DNA from: Sarcocystis neurona
Taxonomy: Eukaryota > Apicomplexa > Conoidasida > Eucoccidiorida > Sarcocystidae
Assembly (NCBI GenBank): GCA_000727475.1
Contig: KL647317.1
Coordinates: 682,016-746,015, forward strand
Length of the DNA stretch: 64,000 bases
Direction of reading: 5' to 3'
The notes beneath the pieces were generated by a model, which did not search any database, had not been told where the DNA came from, and was given only the letters and a program-made list of their open reading frames with translations. Position numbers and translations under genes: made by a program. Positions 1 through 9,185 of the stretch are shown here, one piece after another. Each line of letters begins with the position of its first letter. The first letter of the stretch is position 1.

Positions 1-43
1 CTTCTAGCTACATTTGACATTCCTGCCTACGGTCGATGTTCAG

Positions 44-229
44 TGTTTTCCTGCCAATACCTCAAAACAATAGCCGCGCAGCGAAAGAACAAGTTCGTGT
101 GAGACTTACCCGTTCTAATGTACTGACAGGTCACCACGCCGGTGTGTTTGTTTCTGTCAAACTCCAGGCGAGCGCGCACTACAAAGCAGATGCGGAAAGG
201 AGGCAATCAGAAGACATTTCGGCCACTCG
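44..229 (+). CDS. internal exon of the left-end unknown gene
   Basis: The reading frame containing the ATG at 36 is open to a donor GTGAGC at 230 (phase 2). A plausible acceptor ends at 43 (gttcag). The encoded segment reads FLPIPQNNSRAAKEQV and onward, with an N-N-S sequon. Codon choice is plausible but no family is recognised. The exon could begin upstream of the window if the 43 acceptor is wrong. Confidence 0.4.
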
Positions 230-3200
230 GTGAGCACCAAAGGGGTACTCTGTGTCTAATGGACGGTAGTGCTGGGGGCCGCAATTTTTCAACTCTCCGA
301 CTAAGTTGAGGGAGGCGCTGCCGTCAAAGACAGGGACTGACACCATCTGCGCTAGAAAACAACAGCCAGTGCGGGCCACGCCGCCCCACGGTATTCCAAA
401 CGTGCCTTGTAAATGTGTTTGTCCTTGTTTCAGCACGAATATTCGGTAGGGCTCAGATGGTCTGCAATCTTACTGCAGTGTGTTTGATACACACGTCCAT
501 GTGAATTGATGCAAAGCTTCGTAAAGCCTACGAATCCGAACAGCTCTCTAGAAACACCGCAAGTCTACGCCACTGTCCAGCAATACAAAGTCAACCAGAG
601 TGTGGCACACTCAAGTTGTGGCACCGGATGGTGTTTCTACACGCAGCTCTACTTTGTATGTGACCCGTCTGCAGATTTCACAGCATGGTGGTCCTTTGCA
701 TGTAAATCAATTCATTCGAGAGAGAGAACACGACCTGGGGTAAGAATGGGAAGTGGCTCAGCGAGCACGCTGTCGTCACAGCGCAGAATCGCGAGGTACA
801 AACCGTTACTGGTCCAGTGCCGCGGTGTACACCCACAATGACCTGCTCCCACAGATAGACATTCAGTGCGTTCCAGAAGCAAACCTAGTCCATGTGCGCT
901 AAACGTGGGACAAATGGGAAAGCTTGTGAGTTCCGGAAGCAAATTTAGTACGTGTGCGCCAAGTGCGGGACATCTGGGCAAGCACATAAGGCGTAATCTA
1001 CAAGCGGTGAAGGAGGAAGAGGACTGCGTAAGGCTATACACGTTAGAACTGTGTATGTCTATATGCTATGCATAGGAAAAGCGCGGACGTAGGTGTCGGG
1101 ACTTACCAGCAAATCAAGAGACCTGAAGGATGGTCTGTTTGCAGGGTTCGTACGCATCGAAATACAGAGCGGTGCAGATCATTGACAATTCGAGACCCAG
1201 TAGACTGTCTCACACACAGAATAAATGTCGTTTCTTGTATCGTTTCTCACCTGAGGGAGGAGGCTCTACACCTGGCCGACCTGAAATGGAAGAGAAGTTA
1301 AGTGTGAACACATCAAGAGTCATTGTGTCTTCAAGGTTGCTAAAAAGTGAGACAGCAGGTGGCTACTGCTTCGACGTTCATCTCCTGACAAATAGTCTAC
1401 TAATGACGAACCGTTGGTAGATGACCTGTCCGTGAAAGATGCCGCGCTGGTCACCAAAGGGTCGGAATTACCCAGCAGGTTTTTTTTCAACTGGGGACCG
1501 GTTGAAATTGAGATTCCAAATATGATACCATTGTCAACACCTGCTGACTGTAGAACGCTGTACAAGATGGTGAACGTGATCAGCGCTCGCCGCACTTTGA
1601 AAAAGAAAGCACACTTCCACGTGAGTTTCAACATCTTTGAGAGCGTGGTTTGGCTGAAAGAAGGACGGGCGAGAATCCTGGTCACTTTTACCGAATCGGA
1701 GATCGAGCCAGTGCAGGGGTTGGTAAAGTGTAACTCAATCAGTGAGGCCTCTTCTGCGTGCCAAAAAGGTGGTAAACATGCTTCGACAAGCACACATATT
1801 GAAGGACAGCCTACAGTTAGTCGACAGCGAAGGAAAACAAGCTCAGCACGAGGGTTGCACACAATCACTTCGTAATAACTGCTCCTTTCGAAGTGGATCC
1901 GCAGAGATACCTTACAAACAACACACACACACACACATACGTATGCACTCGTTACTTTTTCTATCCAGCATCATACTCCAGTGGTGAATGCTTCTAAAAG
2001 GTCACATTTCGACGGATCACGCACAGAGCATTCACTACGACTACCTCGACATCAAGCACCAAAAATGCTCACCATAACTGATCTGTGCGCCACCCGGGAA
2101 AGTAGCTTCCGGCTCTTTGCTGTTCAATCATACAGTTTTGCTATTTCCTTGCGCCCGGATAAAAATCGTCCCTCTCAAATGGACCACACAGAGATCAGGC
2201 CTCTGGCAACTAGTCAACAAGAGGAAAGAATCTCAAGTGCGTTCGTGTATGGAACACTCGCCAATACGAGCACGAAGCCGCGACTTGTTCTACGGTGTAC
2301 GCGAGTATACTGCTGAACTTGTTCTCTTCTTGTCAGGGTGGTCGTGCACTACAAAATCTTTAAGGGTCACACTATCTTTTGTTTGCCTTTTCAAACGTGA
2401 GTTCTGATTAGCGTATGCTTGTTGAAATGCTGTGTGCCGATCCTGCACTTCGAGTCCGAACGCTAGCTAGAAGCCTATGTGAGGACCGCGAACGCGGTAT
2501 CCTCCATTCCTTTGTCGGGGAGTAGGAATTATGCTCCTACTTTAACGGGTCACATATGCCTGCACAATGCGAATCACCGTGACTTCCCGCTACACGAACA
2601 ACAGGTCCGTGCCAATTAAATTCGCTCGCGGTGCGTACGCCAGGTCTTCCATAGAAACGTTTATTCTGCGCCCCGGGAAACAACGCCAAGCCTCACCTAC
2701 TTCTTCCATGACGTTACTGAATTGTACTCATGTACAATTCCGAAAAGGTGGCGTCCGTTTGATACCAGATCACTAAATTTGTCGTTTAGTACAGAACCTA
2801 CTGGACACAAGCGTTATCCCGCTCTCTGCAAAGCAGATCCTGTTACGAATCTATACTATCGATTTTTTCATATGTCTTCCAGAAAGGAGATTTTGCCGCA
2901 GGCGCCCTTGTCTGCAACATTTGTGTACATGCTCCTTCACTTGACACTGACTGTATCTCCACAGTACGTTATGGAGAAGTGGGCACCAAGTGTCAAAACT
3001 GGCGACGCCTTCTATCGTCAGCCTCTTCTGGCGGATTTTGCAGTAGCTGCTAGTGACAGGCAGATGATTCCAGTAGCGGCACCTCTGGCATTGGCGTTTA
3101 ACACATCGCCTAACACAACACATCAGGAAAACATAGCAACGAAAGTGTGCATGCGGAATGCCTCTCCCGCACGTCACCAATGGCGGATTTCAGCAGTTTT

Positions 3201-6200
3201 GGCGCCCCTCAGTACGCACCTCCTGCGGGATGGGACTTCAAAACTATCTGGCCTAGGTGACCTATCTGCTAAATCCAGTGCTTCCCGGCAGTCCTCCTCT
3301 CAATTTCGACGATTAACAAGCGCTGCACACACAATGACAGTCTACCTTAGAGCTCCTGAAGATCTCAGTGGACCGCTCTTACACCGCAGACGTGCCCAGG
3401 CACATCCGAATAGAACTACTGCTGTCTTTTCCAGTTTTTCCAGTACAAGCCCACCCACAGGGAAAGAACAACATCAATTTTCCTACAACTCACTGGTTAA
3501 GTACCGACCTAATATCCAAGAGCGGAAGACGTATCCACCGGTCACACATGCGCTGTCCTGGCAACTCAGAAGAAGTGCTTTTCAAGCTTCCTCTTCACAC
3601 CACAGCGGTGCAGCATCAGCTCCTGTTTGGCGAGGAACTCCGGTCTCCGATGGCACTCCCTCGTATAATAACACGCAGCAGGCAATGGGAGAGCACTCTG
3701 CACAGTGGATACCCCAACCGCTTGTACTGCAGCAAAATGAACAATTGGGGAATGTAGTGATTTACCCCAGTAAACTCAAACAGATCACGCTGTTCCCTGA
3801 CCACAAGACCCTCGTAGGAACTGGATCCGCACAGGATGCTGGTGTGTTATCGTCGTCATCGCCCCGAAGTTCTTCTCTGGAAAATGCTATGGATATCGAC
3901 GGGCTGCCGTGGGAATCGTCGTTTTTGCGCCCGGGAGACGACACCTTTTTCCCGGGGCAGTACGGAACTCCTAGTCTACCCCTGTACAAAACGAACGCCA
4001 CGACCTTGCTCTCACGCCGTCAGCAACTGCAGCGCTCGGGTGACGGAGAGGGCTCCGACGTGGGAGTCGCACAAATAGTTAATGGTACCTTGCCTGCTCT
4101 GGCTGCATACTACCAGCAGCTGGGAGACATCTACAAGATGCTGCAGTTTGTTGGAAACGCTACTACGAGCTTGAATGCCACTGTAGGCGTGAACACCATC
4201 ACGGATTTCTTTCAATCAGCCCTGAGTCCACAAGCACGTGAACGGATTGTGGCGATGACGCCACCTTATATATTTGGAAGGCTGCAGAATCTCTTTTGGT
4301 CCACCACTTTGGCGGGATGGAATGCTTGGGTGGATTCATGGACCGACTTCGTCGAAAATCCTCCCGCTCCAGTCGGCTTGAAACTGCAAGAAATCAGACA
4401 GTGGATATTTCTCTTCAATCAGCTGACCGACTGGCTCTACTGGAGCCCTTTGGTCCTGACTGACATTGTACAAAACGCAACTACGGGTTACCTGGACGTC
4501 GTGCTGGCTCTAAAGGAAGCGGCGTACAAGCGTCGAGACCAGCTGCTTCTGTCTATGATTGAAAAACAAGTGCTCGTGTATGCCCCCATATTCCACGTTG
4601 CCATCGTTTCGACGCAGGTCGGTACCACGAACAATCAAACGCGCCGCGTGAACACGTGGTCAGCCCTGTTCTCAGCAGCAATACACATGACCTAATCGAT
4701 AATTCACACACACGTATCAAACACAAAGGATAGTACGGAGTCTCGGTGCTGCAAATTACCCCTACAGCCGGCAAGTATTGAACACAGGTATTTGCCGCCT
4801 TCCACACTTTTAGTCGCTAACTTCGATGCATGTCGCGGAAGGGCCGGAGGTCTTAGAGCCTAGTGCTCACTTGGAGTACGAAACAAACATTACATCCACT
4901 TCTGCAGGCTCTGTGTTGCGTCTGAATCTGTTCTAAGGTTATGTGCGCCCTACATCACTGCACACGCTATCCTTCCGCCGGCCCCTGTGGTGCATTTCCC
5001 TATCTTGTATCAAGAGGTGCCATCGGATTCTCGCACGTGCGTAACGCTTCAAAGCCGCTCTGCCACAACTGCGTTTGTAAGCCGTTCCTACGCATCCACA
5101 TCGTCGTTGTTTTTATCTACACAACATACGATGCTACCGAATTGAAAGGTGACCGTGCGATGCAGTCACATGTCACGTGCAAGCACTCTGTGGCAGGGCG
5201 TGGAGTGCTTCAGCTACCGACCGTTGAGTCAAAGGTAACCCTTTGAACCCAGCTTAATTGGCACTTTGTCCTACAAAAAGCAAGTGTGTACTGCCGCACA
5301 CGTGAGCTGGTCAATATACTGCCACCATGCGTGTGCAGGTGAATACTCACTGGATGAGGGCAGGCTAATTTCGTCCGCACCCTGACACTATGTTCCTGCA
5401 TTTACATGTGTGCACGCGCCAGAAATCACCCCTTGAAGGAGGTCGGCAAAAACACGTCCACCCAGTCCCCATACGCACTTCAAGTCTTTCGCTGACATCA
5501 CTCTTTGCTACAGTGCGAAAATGTCTATGACGCTGTCTGCAGTATATCGACTACTTCAAGATGAAAGGTTTCGACAGAATCGACAATGCCACTGCGCCCC
5601 TGACCAACACCGTCTTGATAGCAAAGCAGCTCCTCGGCAATATGAGAGATTTTGGGAACATCGGCTACGGCGTGTTGCAGATGTGTGCTTTGAATCCAGT
5701 CTGCTGCGCGTCTCCAACAACGTGTTACCCCACAAGGGAACAGAATTTCAACAAGTTTATTGACCTCACCCCTGGATTCATTGGCTACTAACGCGACACT
5801 GCAAGTTAGAACAGACGGGGACGATACGTTCGGGAATACCTCTGTAGACGCGTAAATCAGTTGGGAACTACTCTCAAGCTTTTGTTCAACCCAGCCGTCC
5901 AACCAGTAGGCGCGCATCTACATGCATTGACGGATCTGGCGTGGACGCAGTATATCATTGCGGTACATGGAGTGAACTCGGGCACTCTTTTGGACAAGGC
6001 GTTCGATTAGCTTTATTAATACTGCCGCCATGCGCATGTCGACTAATCCGTGGCAACCGTCGCGCACCTCAGCACGATTTTGCAGACTGCCTACCTCTCT
6101 ATCTGCCCATTCACCTCTCTGTTCACTGCCGATATTCTCTGTTTAGTCTTCTTTTCAGTCGCGCCGGCGTAGACTAGCTGCAGACTGTTGCATTGACTGC

Positions 6201-8363
6201 ATATGTCCTTTCCTCATTTCCGAGAGATGCACAGATTTACACATCAGCGTAGAACATGCGAATTTCGCAGCCCGGTGTATTCTATTTCTACCCGCGTCCG
6301 CTCCCAGGCATCAACAGACGCATATTATATTGTAATGCCGTCAGTTCATTGGTAGGACCTCTATGGTTCACGTAGACTGCAAAACGAAGGTAGTCAAGCT
6401 CTTCAGGAATTTCGCGCGTGTAGTGAGGACGTGGGCCTACCTTCGTTTGAGCTGGCTTTGACTTCCTCGTTCGGAGTTGAGCAGTCGACAGGTTACGGTT
6501 ACAGCGACAGCGAGCGCAGCATGTGTTACAGCTGGAGTTCGGAAGGAACGTGGGTACGCGTGTGCCCACACAGAAACGTACGGCACGAGCTCAAGAGATT
6601 GATCCGTCCACCCCAAAACGTGGTTATGTACCACCAGTTCCCCACGGAACAGCCACCCACAAGACATTCAACTGGAAGAAAGAGTGTCGATCGGCGATGT
6701 CGTTCGTGGATATATCCAGGTGAGCTGCCAAAATACAGACACAAAAAGAGTGGACAAAGCAAGGTCCGGAGTACGTCTTTTATACTAATGTCGTGATGCG
6801 CACCAAGGAAAAAAAGTCCTCCTCCTTGACCTCCAGAAGGGGTACCGAGACGCGAAGCGGTTGCGGCTGCTCATCGAGGTTTCAGACTGTTTACCCTGGT
6901 AGCTGGGAGGATTCTGTACGCGCGACGAGGACCACAGAAGTTGCTCTTTCTGTGCGCCTTCCGGCACTGTGTCTGAAATTTTCACCTTGCTTCTCAAATA
7001 TATTTTGTCTGGTCCGAGGTATGCTACCGTACAGACGAGGTGAAAAAGTGGTCTGGCTCATGTAGCGAGTTCCTCCGTATTCTGAAGTCTACCAACAGGT
7101 CAGGCCGGAACTGGGATGGCAACTTAGTGAGGACGCACAGTTACATTACGCAGTCAAACGGCGGCCAGTGCGCTTTGCGCAGCGAAATTGGGCTGTCTGA
7201 GAAAACGAGAGTTGCGAGCTGGCATGCACGAGTACCCCAGTTACTTGTGCTCGAGGTAGCGCGCGTGCGAATGTTCATCAAGTCCATAGTGAATACTCGT
7301 TGATAGAGTGAAACGCCGTGTAACACTGATAAGCAGAGAGTGGTCGGCATGAATGCGGCTACTCAATACACTGCTGCTATCGGATCTTCAGTTCACGGTG
7401 ACGCTCTCAGATAGTGGATGGAGTGTGTTTGTGCATGGATTCGTGTGTTGGACCCAAAGTGCACACTTGGACTACCCCTGTGTACGGAACGTCCCTGCAT
7501 GGTGCGCAGTGGGAAGGTGCTGGGAGAGGCGCTTCGACCAGGACACGGTGGAGCTCCTACACATTCGATTTTTGGTGGTAGAGTCGCCGGCACACCTGAC
7601 CGCTTCGCAGAAGTCTACGGCTCCTGGCACTGCGGATGAACGCTGGCGAGTGCGGAGCACCAGACACCCGGACGTGCGTTATGCGAGCTGACACAATACT
7701 TTGTCGTATTGCACGTTGGCACAACGGCGTACACTGTCCGGCAGGGAGACCAACAGTTTACTTCTATGGGGTCCGCGTAAGTACTTCCCCGCCTTCACAA
7801 ACAGCTGCTGCCCGTGTTTTGCTCGGGACGGTGGAGGACAAGTACACGTCATATACGCTTATTTGTGGTTCACATTGTCTAGTCAGTCGCTCTCGAGCAC
7901 AAAAAGAGCATGGGGCAAGGACTTACTGGTCTGCAGATCTCTGTGTATCCTGGGTCGTAGAATACTTCCTCACTCTGTCCACCTCGTGAGTGCAACTGCT
8001 GCAGGCCGCACCGGCGCAGGTACACGCCTCCTAGACAAGGCACGTAGTAGTAGACACGCGCAGCAGCACACATACGTCCACCGGCACTGGTTTATGATGT
8101 ACTCGTGACAGCCGGTACCGGTTCAGGCGACACTTGCTCTGCTTATACTTGTTTTCCAGGCTAGAGAACAGCGGTTCTGGGAGCACCCTAGTGCCACACC
8201 TGGTGCTACACCTGGTGCCACACCTCGTGCCACGCCCCAAGTGATGCTTCTGCTTCTGGCTCCTCTGTATGCCCATCCGGTGCACGTACCGTCCGTACAA
8301 CGCGTCGTTCGTGAGGACGACCGCTTACGTTCTGCGCTATTGCACAAGCTGCTCAACCAGTGA
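44..8363 (+). CDS. 5'-truncated multi-exon gene, unrecognised putative secreted/membrane protein (model)
   Basis: Probably one gene running off the left edge. Proposed coding pieces are 44-229, 517-739, 1396-1722, 2965-4647, 5543-5754, 5815-5971, 6356-6719, 6837-about 6976, possibly 7066-about 7103, 7392-7673 and 8160-8363. Splice phases agree at most joins: 2/2 at 229|517, then 0/0 at 739|1396, 1722|2965 and 4647|5543, 2/2 at 5754|5815, 0/0 at 5971|6356, 1/1 at 6719|6837 and 0/0 at 7673|8160. The donor of exon 6837 and the 7066 piece are not settled. The product has many N-x-S/T sequons, Cys clusters and Trp-rich stretches, suggesting passage through the secretory pathway. I recognise no domain and assign no function. 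It could be two adjacent genes, because frame stops at 5791 and 6976 could be real ends. Confidence 0.5.
517..739 (+). CDS. internal exon, Cys/Trp-containing segment of the unknown gene
   Basis: An open frame passes through the ATGs at 506 and 509 and ends at a strong donor, GG|GTAAGA at 740, in phase 0. Acceptor AG at 515-516 gives phase 2, matching the preceding exon. The encoded segment includes SSCGTGWCFYTQLYFVC followed by a DFTAWW motif, typical of a disulfide-rich ectodomain. No family is recognised. The acceptor lacks a good pyrimidine tract, so the start is less certain than the end. Confidence 0.5.
1396..1722 (+). CDS. internal exon of the unknown gene
   Basis: Open frame bounded by acceptor aaatag at 1390-1395 (phase 0) and donor TTG|GTAAAG at 1723 (phase 0). 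The 109 encoded residues include FFFNWGPVEIEIPNM and KKKAHFHVSFNIFESVVW, alternating hydrophobic and polar residues as in beta-sheet ectodomains. The opposite strand also has a 204-codon ORF here (1320-1934). I prefer the plus strand because both splice sites and the phase fit neighbouring exons. No family is recognised. Confidence 0.5.
2965..4647 (+). CDS. large exon of the unknown gene (within the 657-codon ORF 2722-4695)
   Basis: This is the longest uninterrupted frame at the left end and, given its length at roughly even base composition, almost certainly coding. I start it at 2965, after the pyrimidine-rich acceptor tatctccacag, in phase 0 with exon 1396-1722. An alternative is an initiating Met at 2872 followed by a hydrophobic, signal-like stretch, which would make this a separate gene. 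The first half is Ser/Thr/Pro-rich and low in complexity. The second half is structured, with sequons NGT, NAT and NAT and a Trp-rich block WSTTLAGWNAWVDSWTDF. Donor GTGAAC at 4648 (phase 0) precedes the frame stop at 4695. Function unknown. Confidence 0.65.
5543..5791 (+). CDS. exon of the unknown gene, Cys-rich end
   Basis: The frame opens after acceptor gtctgcag (ends 5542, phase 0) and reads YIDYFKMKGFDRIDNATAPL, then MCALNPVCCASPTTCYP with five cysteines. Codons are strongly coding-like. The frame stops with TAA at 5789-5791. That TAA lies inside TACTAAC (5786-5792), a classic branch-point heptamer, so the exon more probably ends at 5754 (donor GTTTAT, phase 2) and a 60-nt intron runs to 5814. 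If not spliced, this is a terminal exon. Confidence 0.5.
   Translation, partial: YIDYFKMKGFDRIDNATAPLTNTVLIAKQLLGNMRDFGNIGYGVLQMCALNPVCCASPTTCYPTREQNFNKFIDLTPGFIGY
5815..5971 (+). CDS. short exon of the unknown gene after a possible 60-nt intron
   Basis: From acceptor gttagaacag (ends 5814) the frame reads RGRYVREYLCRRVNQLGTTL and continues through LLFNPAVQPVGAHLHALTD. The likely donor is GGA|GTGAAC at 5972 (phase 0), the same donor hexamer as at 4648. GCG|GTACAT at 5963 is an alternative. The frame stop is at 6008-6010. The exon is short and unrecognised, so it rests on phase agreement and codon appearance. Confidence 0.35.
6356..6719 (+). CDS. internal exon of the unknown gene
   Basis: Acceptor attggtag (ends 6355, phase 0) and canonical donor CCAG|GTGAGC at 6720 (phase 1) bound an open frame reading DLYGSRRLQNEGSQALQEF, then CSEDVGLPSFEL and GYGYSDSERSMCYSWSSEG. 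GC-rich third positions support coding. It joins in phase with 6837. No domain is recognised; the second half is basic and Pro/Arg-rich. Confidence 0.5.
6837..6976 (+). CDS. exon of the unknown gene with a hydrophobic, basic-flanked segment
   Basis: Acceptor cttgacctccag (ends 6836) continues phase 1 from 6719 and reads GVPRREAVAAAHRGFRLFTL, then VAGRILYARRGPQKLLFLCAF, stopping at TGA 6974-6976. The hydrophobic run between basic residues could be a membrane anchor followed by a short cytoplasmic tail. If the gene continues, the donor would be CTG|GTAGCT (phase 0) inside this exon. Confidence 0.45.
7392..7673 (+). CDS. internal exon of the unknown gene, Cys/Trp-rich
   Basis: Acceptor tcggatcttcag (ends 7391) opens a frame in phase 0 with a strong coding look: FTVTLSDSGWSVFVHGFVCW, then YPCVRNVPAWCAVGRCWERR. 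I end it at donor GAC|GTGCGT (7674, phase 0), which matches exon 8160. The frame itself stops at 7691. A second, better donor GTAAGT at 7777 lies in another frame downstream, so an alternative 3' end is possible. Unrecognised. Confidence 0.45.
8160..8363 (+). CDS. terminal exon of the unknown gene, with a Thr-Pro-Gly-Ala repeat
   Basis: A good acceptor (acttgttttccag, ends 8159) is followed in phase 0 by 67 codons and TGA at 8361-8363. The exon begins AREQRFWEHPS, continues with about four imperfect copies of the tetrapeptide ATPG/ATPR, then a short hydrophobic run VMLLLLAPLY and a charged tail RVVREDDRLRSALLHKLL. The tail could form an amphipathic helix. No family is recognised. Confidence 0.5.
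   Translation, partial: AREQRFWEHPSATPGATPGATPRATPQVMLLLLAPLYAHPVHVPSVQRVVREDDRLRSALLHKLLNQ
8186..8238 (+). repeat. 12-bp tandem repeat encoding Ala-Thr-Pro-Gly
   Basis: Four imperfect copies of a 12-mer of the form GGTGCCACACCT lie inside the terminal exon above, keeping frame and encoding ATPG/ATPR units. Copy differences are mostly silent or Gly/Arg swaps. Confidence 0.7.
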
Positions 8364-9185
8364 TTTGTTGCTGCAGCGAAGGTAGTCGCTGTTCTCGTTG
8401 TCGCTCTGCAGCGGACGGTGAACCTCGTCCGCTGTACATGCCCTCCTGTTGCGCTCCGGAGCTCTTTTCTGCCTGTTTAGCTGGGGGAGTCTGTAGCTGA
8501 ACCGTGACACACATGCCCACAGTAGACGAAGATTCATTCCCCTGCACCAGTCGGCTCCCTGGCGTAGATGGGGTGCGCGGCGCTCTTACTGGCTGCGCCT
8601 TCATCGTGCCGAACGCCCGCTATTGCTGTTCTTGTCGGCACCAAGGCTAATGATTTCCTTCGTCAGTAATTACGTTGCGGATGGTACTTGGCTTTTCTGC
8701 TTGTCAGCAAGGCTTTCTGCTAATGATTTCCTTCGTTAGGATTAACATTGCGGATGGTACTTTTCTGCTTGTCAGCAATTTTGCCACAGTTGCTATGGTC
8801 TCTGCTTGCTCTTTACCTTCCACACTGCCCCATGCTGCTGCAGCTTCGTAGGCCTCTGCACATTACCAGTGCTGCAATTGCGCTACTGTCGTGCTACTGT
8901 CGTCACTGGGGCTCCCATCGCAGTACCTGTACCGTGCTCGTCTCGGTATTACTGAAGCCGCAGCCTGTGCTGCTGCCCGCGCTGCGGTTGCACGTGCTGC
9001 GGTTGCCGGTGCTGCTTCTCGTCCACTGCAGCGTGGCTCTCTTTTAGCTCCACCGGGAGCGTAGGTCCAGTCACGGTGTTTACGGCGTGTAGCTCTGTGT
9101 CAATAGTAGCTGCTGGGTCTTCCGTGTAAGAGAAAGAACTGAAACTCTGAGGCTGCGTGTCCTTCACATGTAACGTCGATTTCAC
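8353..9185 (-). CDS. candidate minus-strand gene, unrecognised (two coding-like pieces)
   Basis: Two minus-strand frames look coding. 9185-8949 starts with ATG and reads MKSTLHVKDTQPQSFSSFSY onward, ending in a Gln/His-rich stretch. 8604-8353 reads MKAQPVRAPRTPSTPGSRLV and ends QQQITG-stop. They would be joined across an intron holding the duplicated 60-65 bp block at 8646-8778, but I could not find a donor/acceptor pair with agreeing phase. The stop (8353-8355) lies inside the last codons of the convergent plus-strand gene. The product is low-complexity and its function unknown. Confidence 0.3.
8646..8778. repeat. direct duplication, two copies of about 60-65 bp
   Basis: Copy 1 (8646-8710) and copy 2 (8719-8778) both begin gctaatgatttccttcgt and end ctgcttgtcagcaa. 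They differ by a few substitutions and a short indel and are separated by 8 bp. This is a local duplication, not a known mobile element. Confidence 0.85.

Noticed and set aside
179..436. Minus-strand 85-codon ORF with a protein-like sequence
   Set aside because: Overlaps a plus-strand exon ending in a canonical donor; no motif and no partner exon.
1320..1934. Minus-strand 204-codon ORF
   Set aside because: Antisense to the exon at 1396-1722, which has both splice sites and matching phase; the minus frame has neither.
4695..7700. Frame changes and in-frame stops suggesting a decaying pseudogene or programmed frameshifting
   Set aside because: When GT-AG junctions and phases are considered, most frame switches become ordinary exon joins (for example 6719|6837). 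In this base composition several frames look protein-like by eye, which exaggerated the impression.
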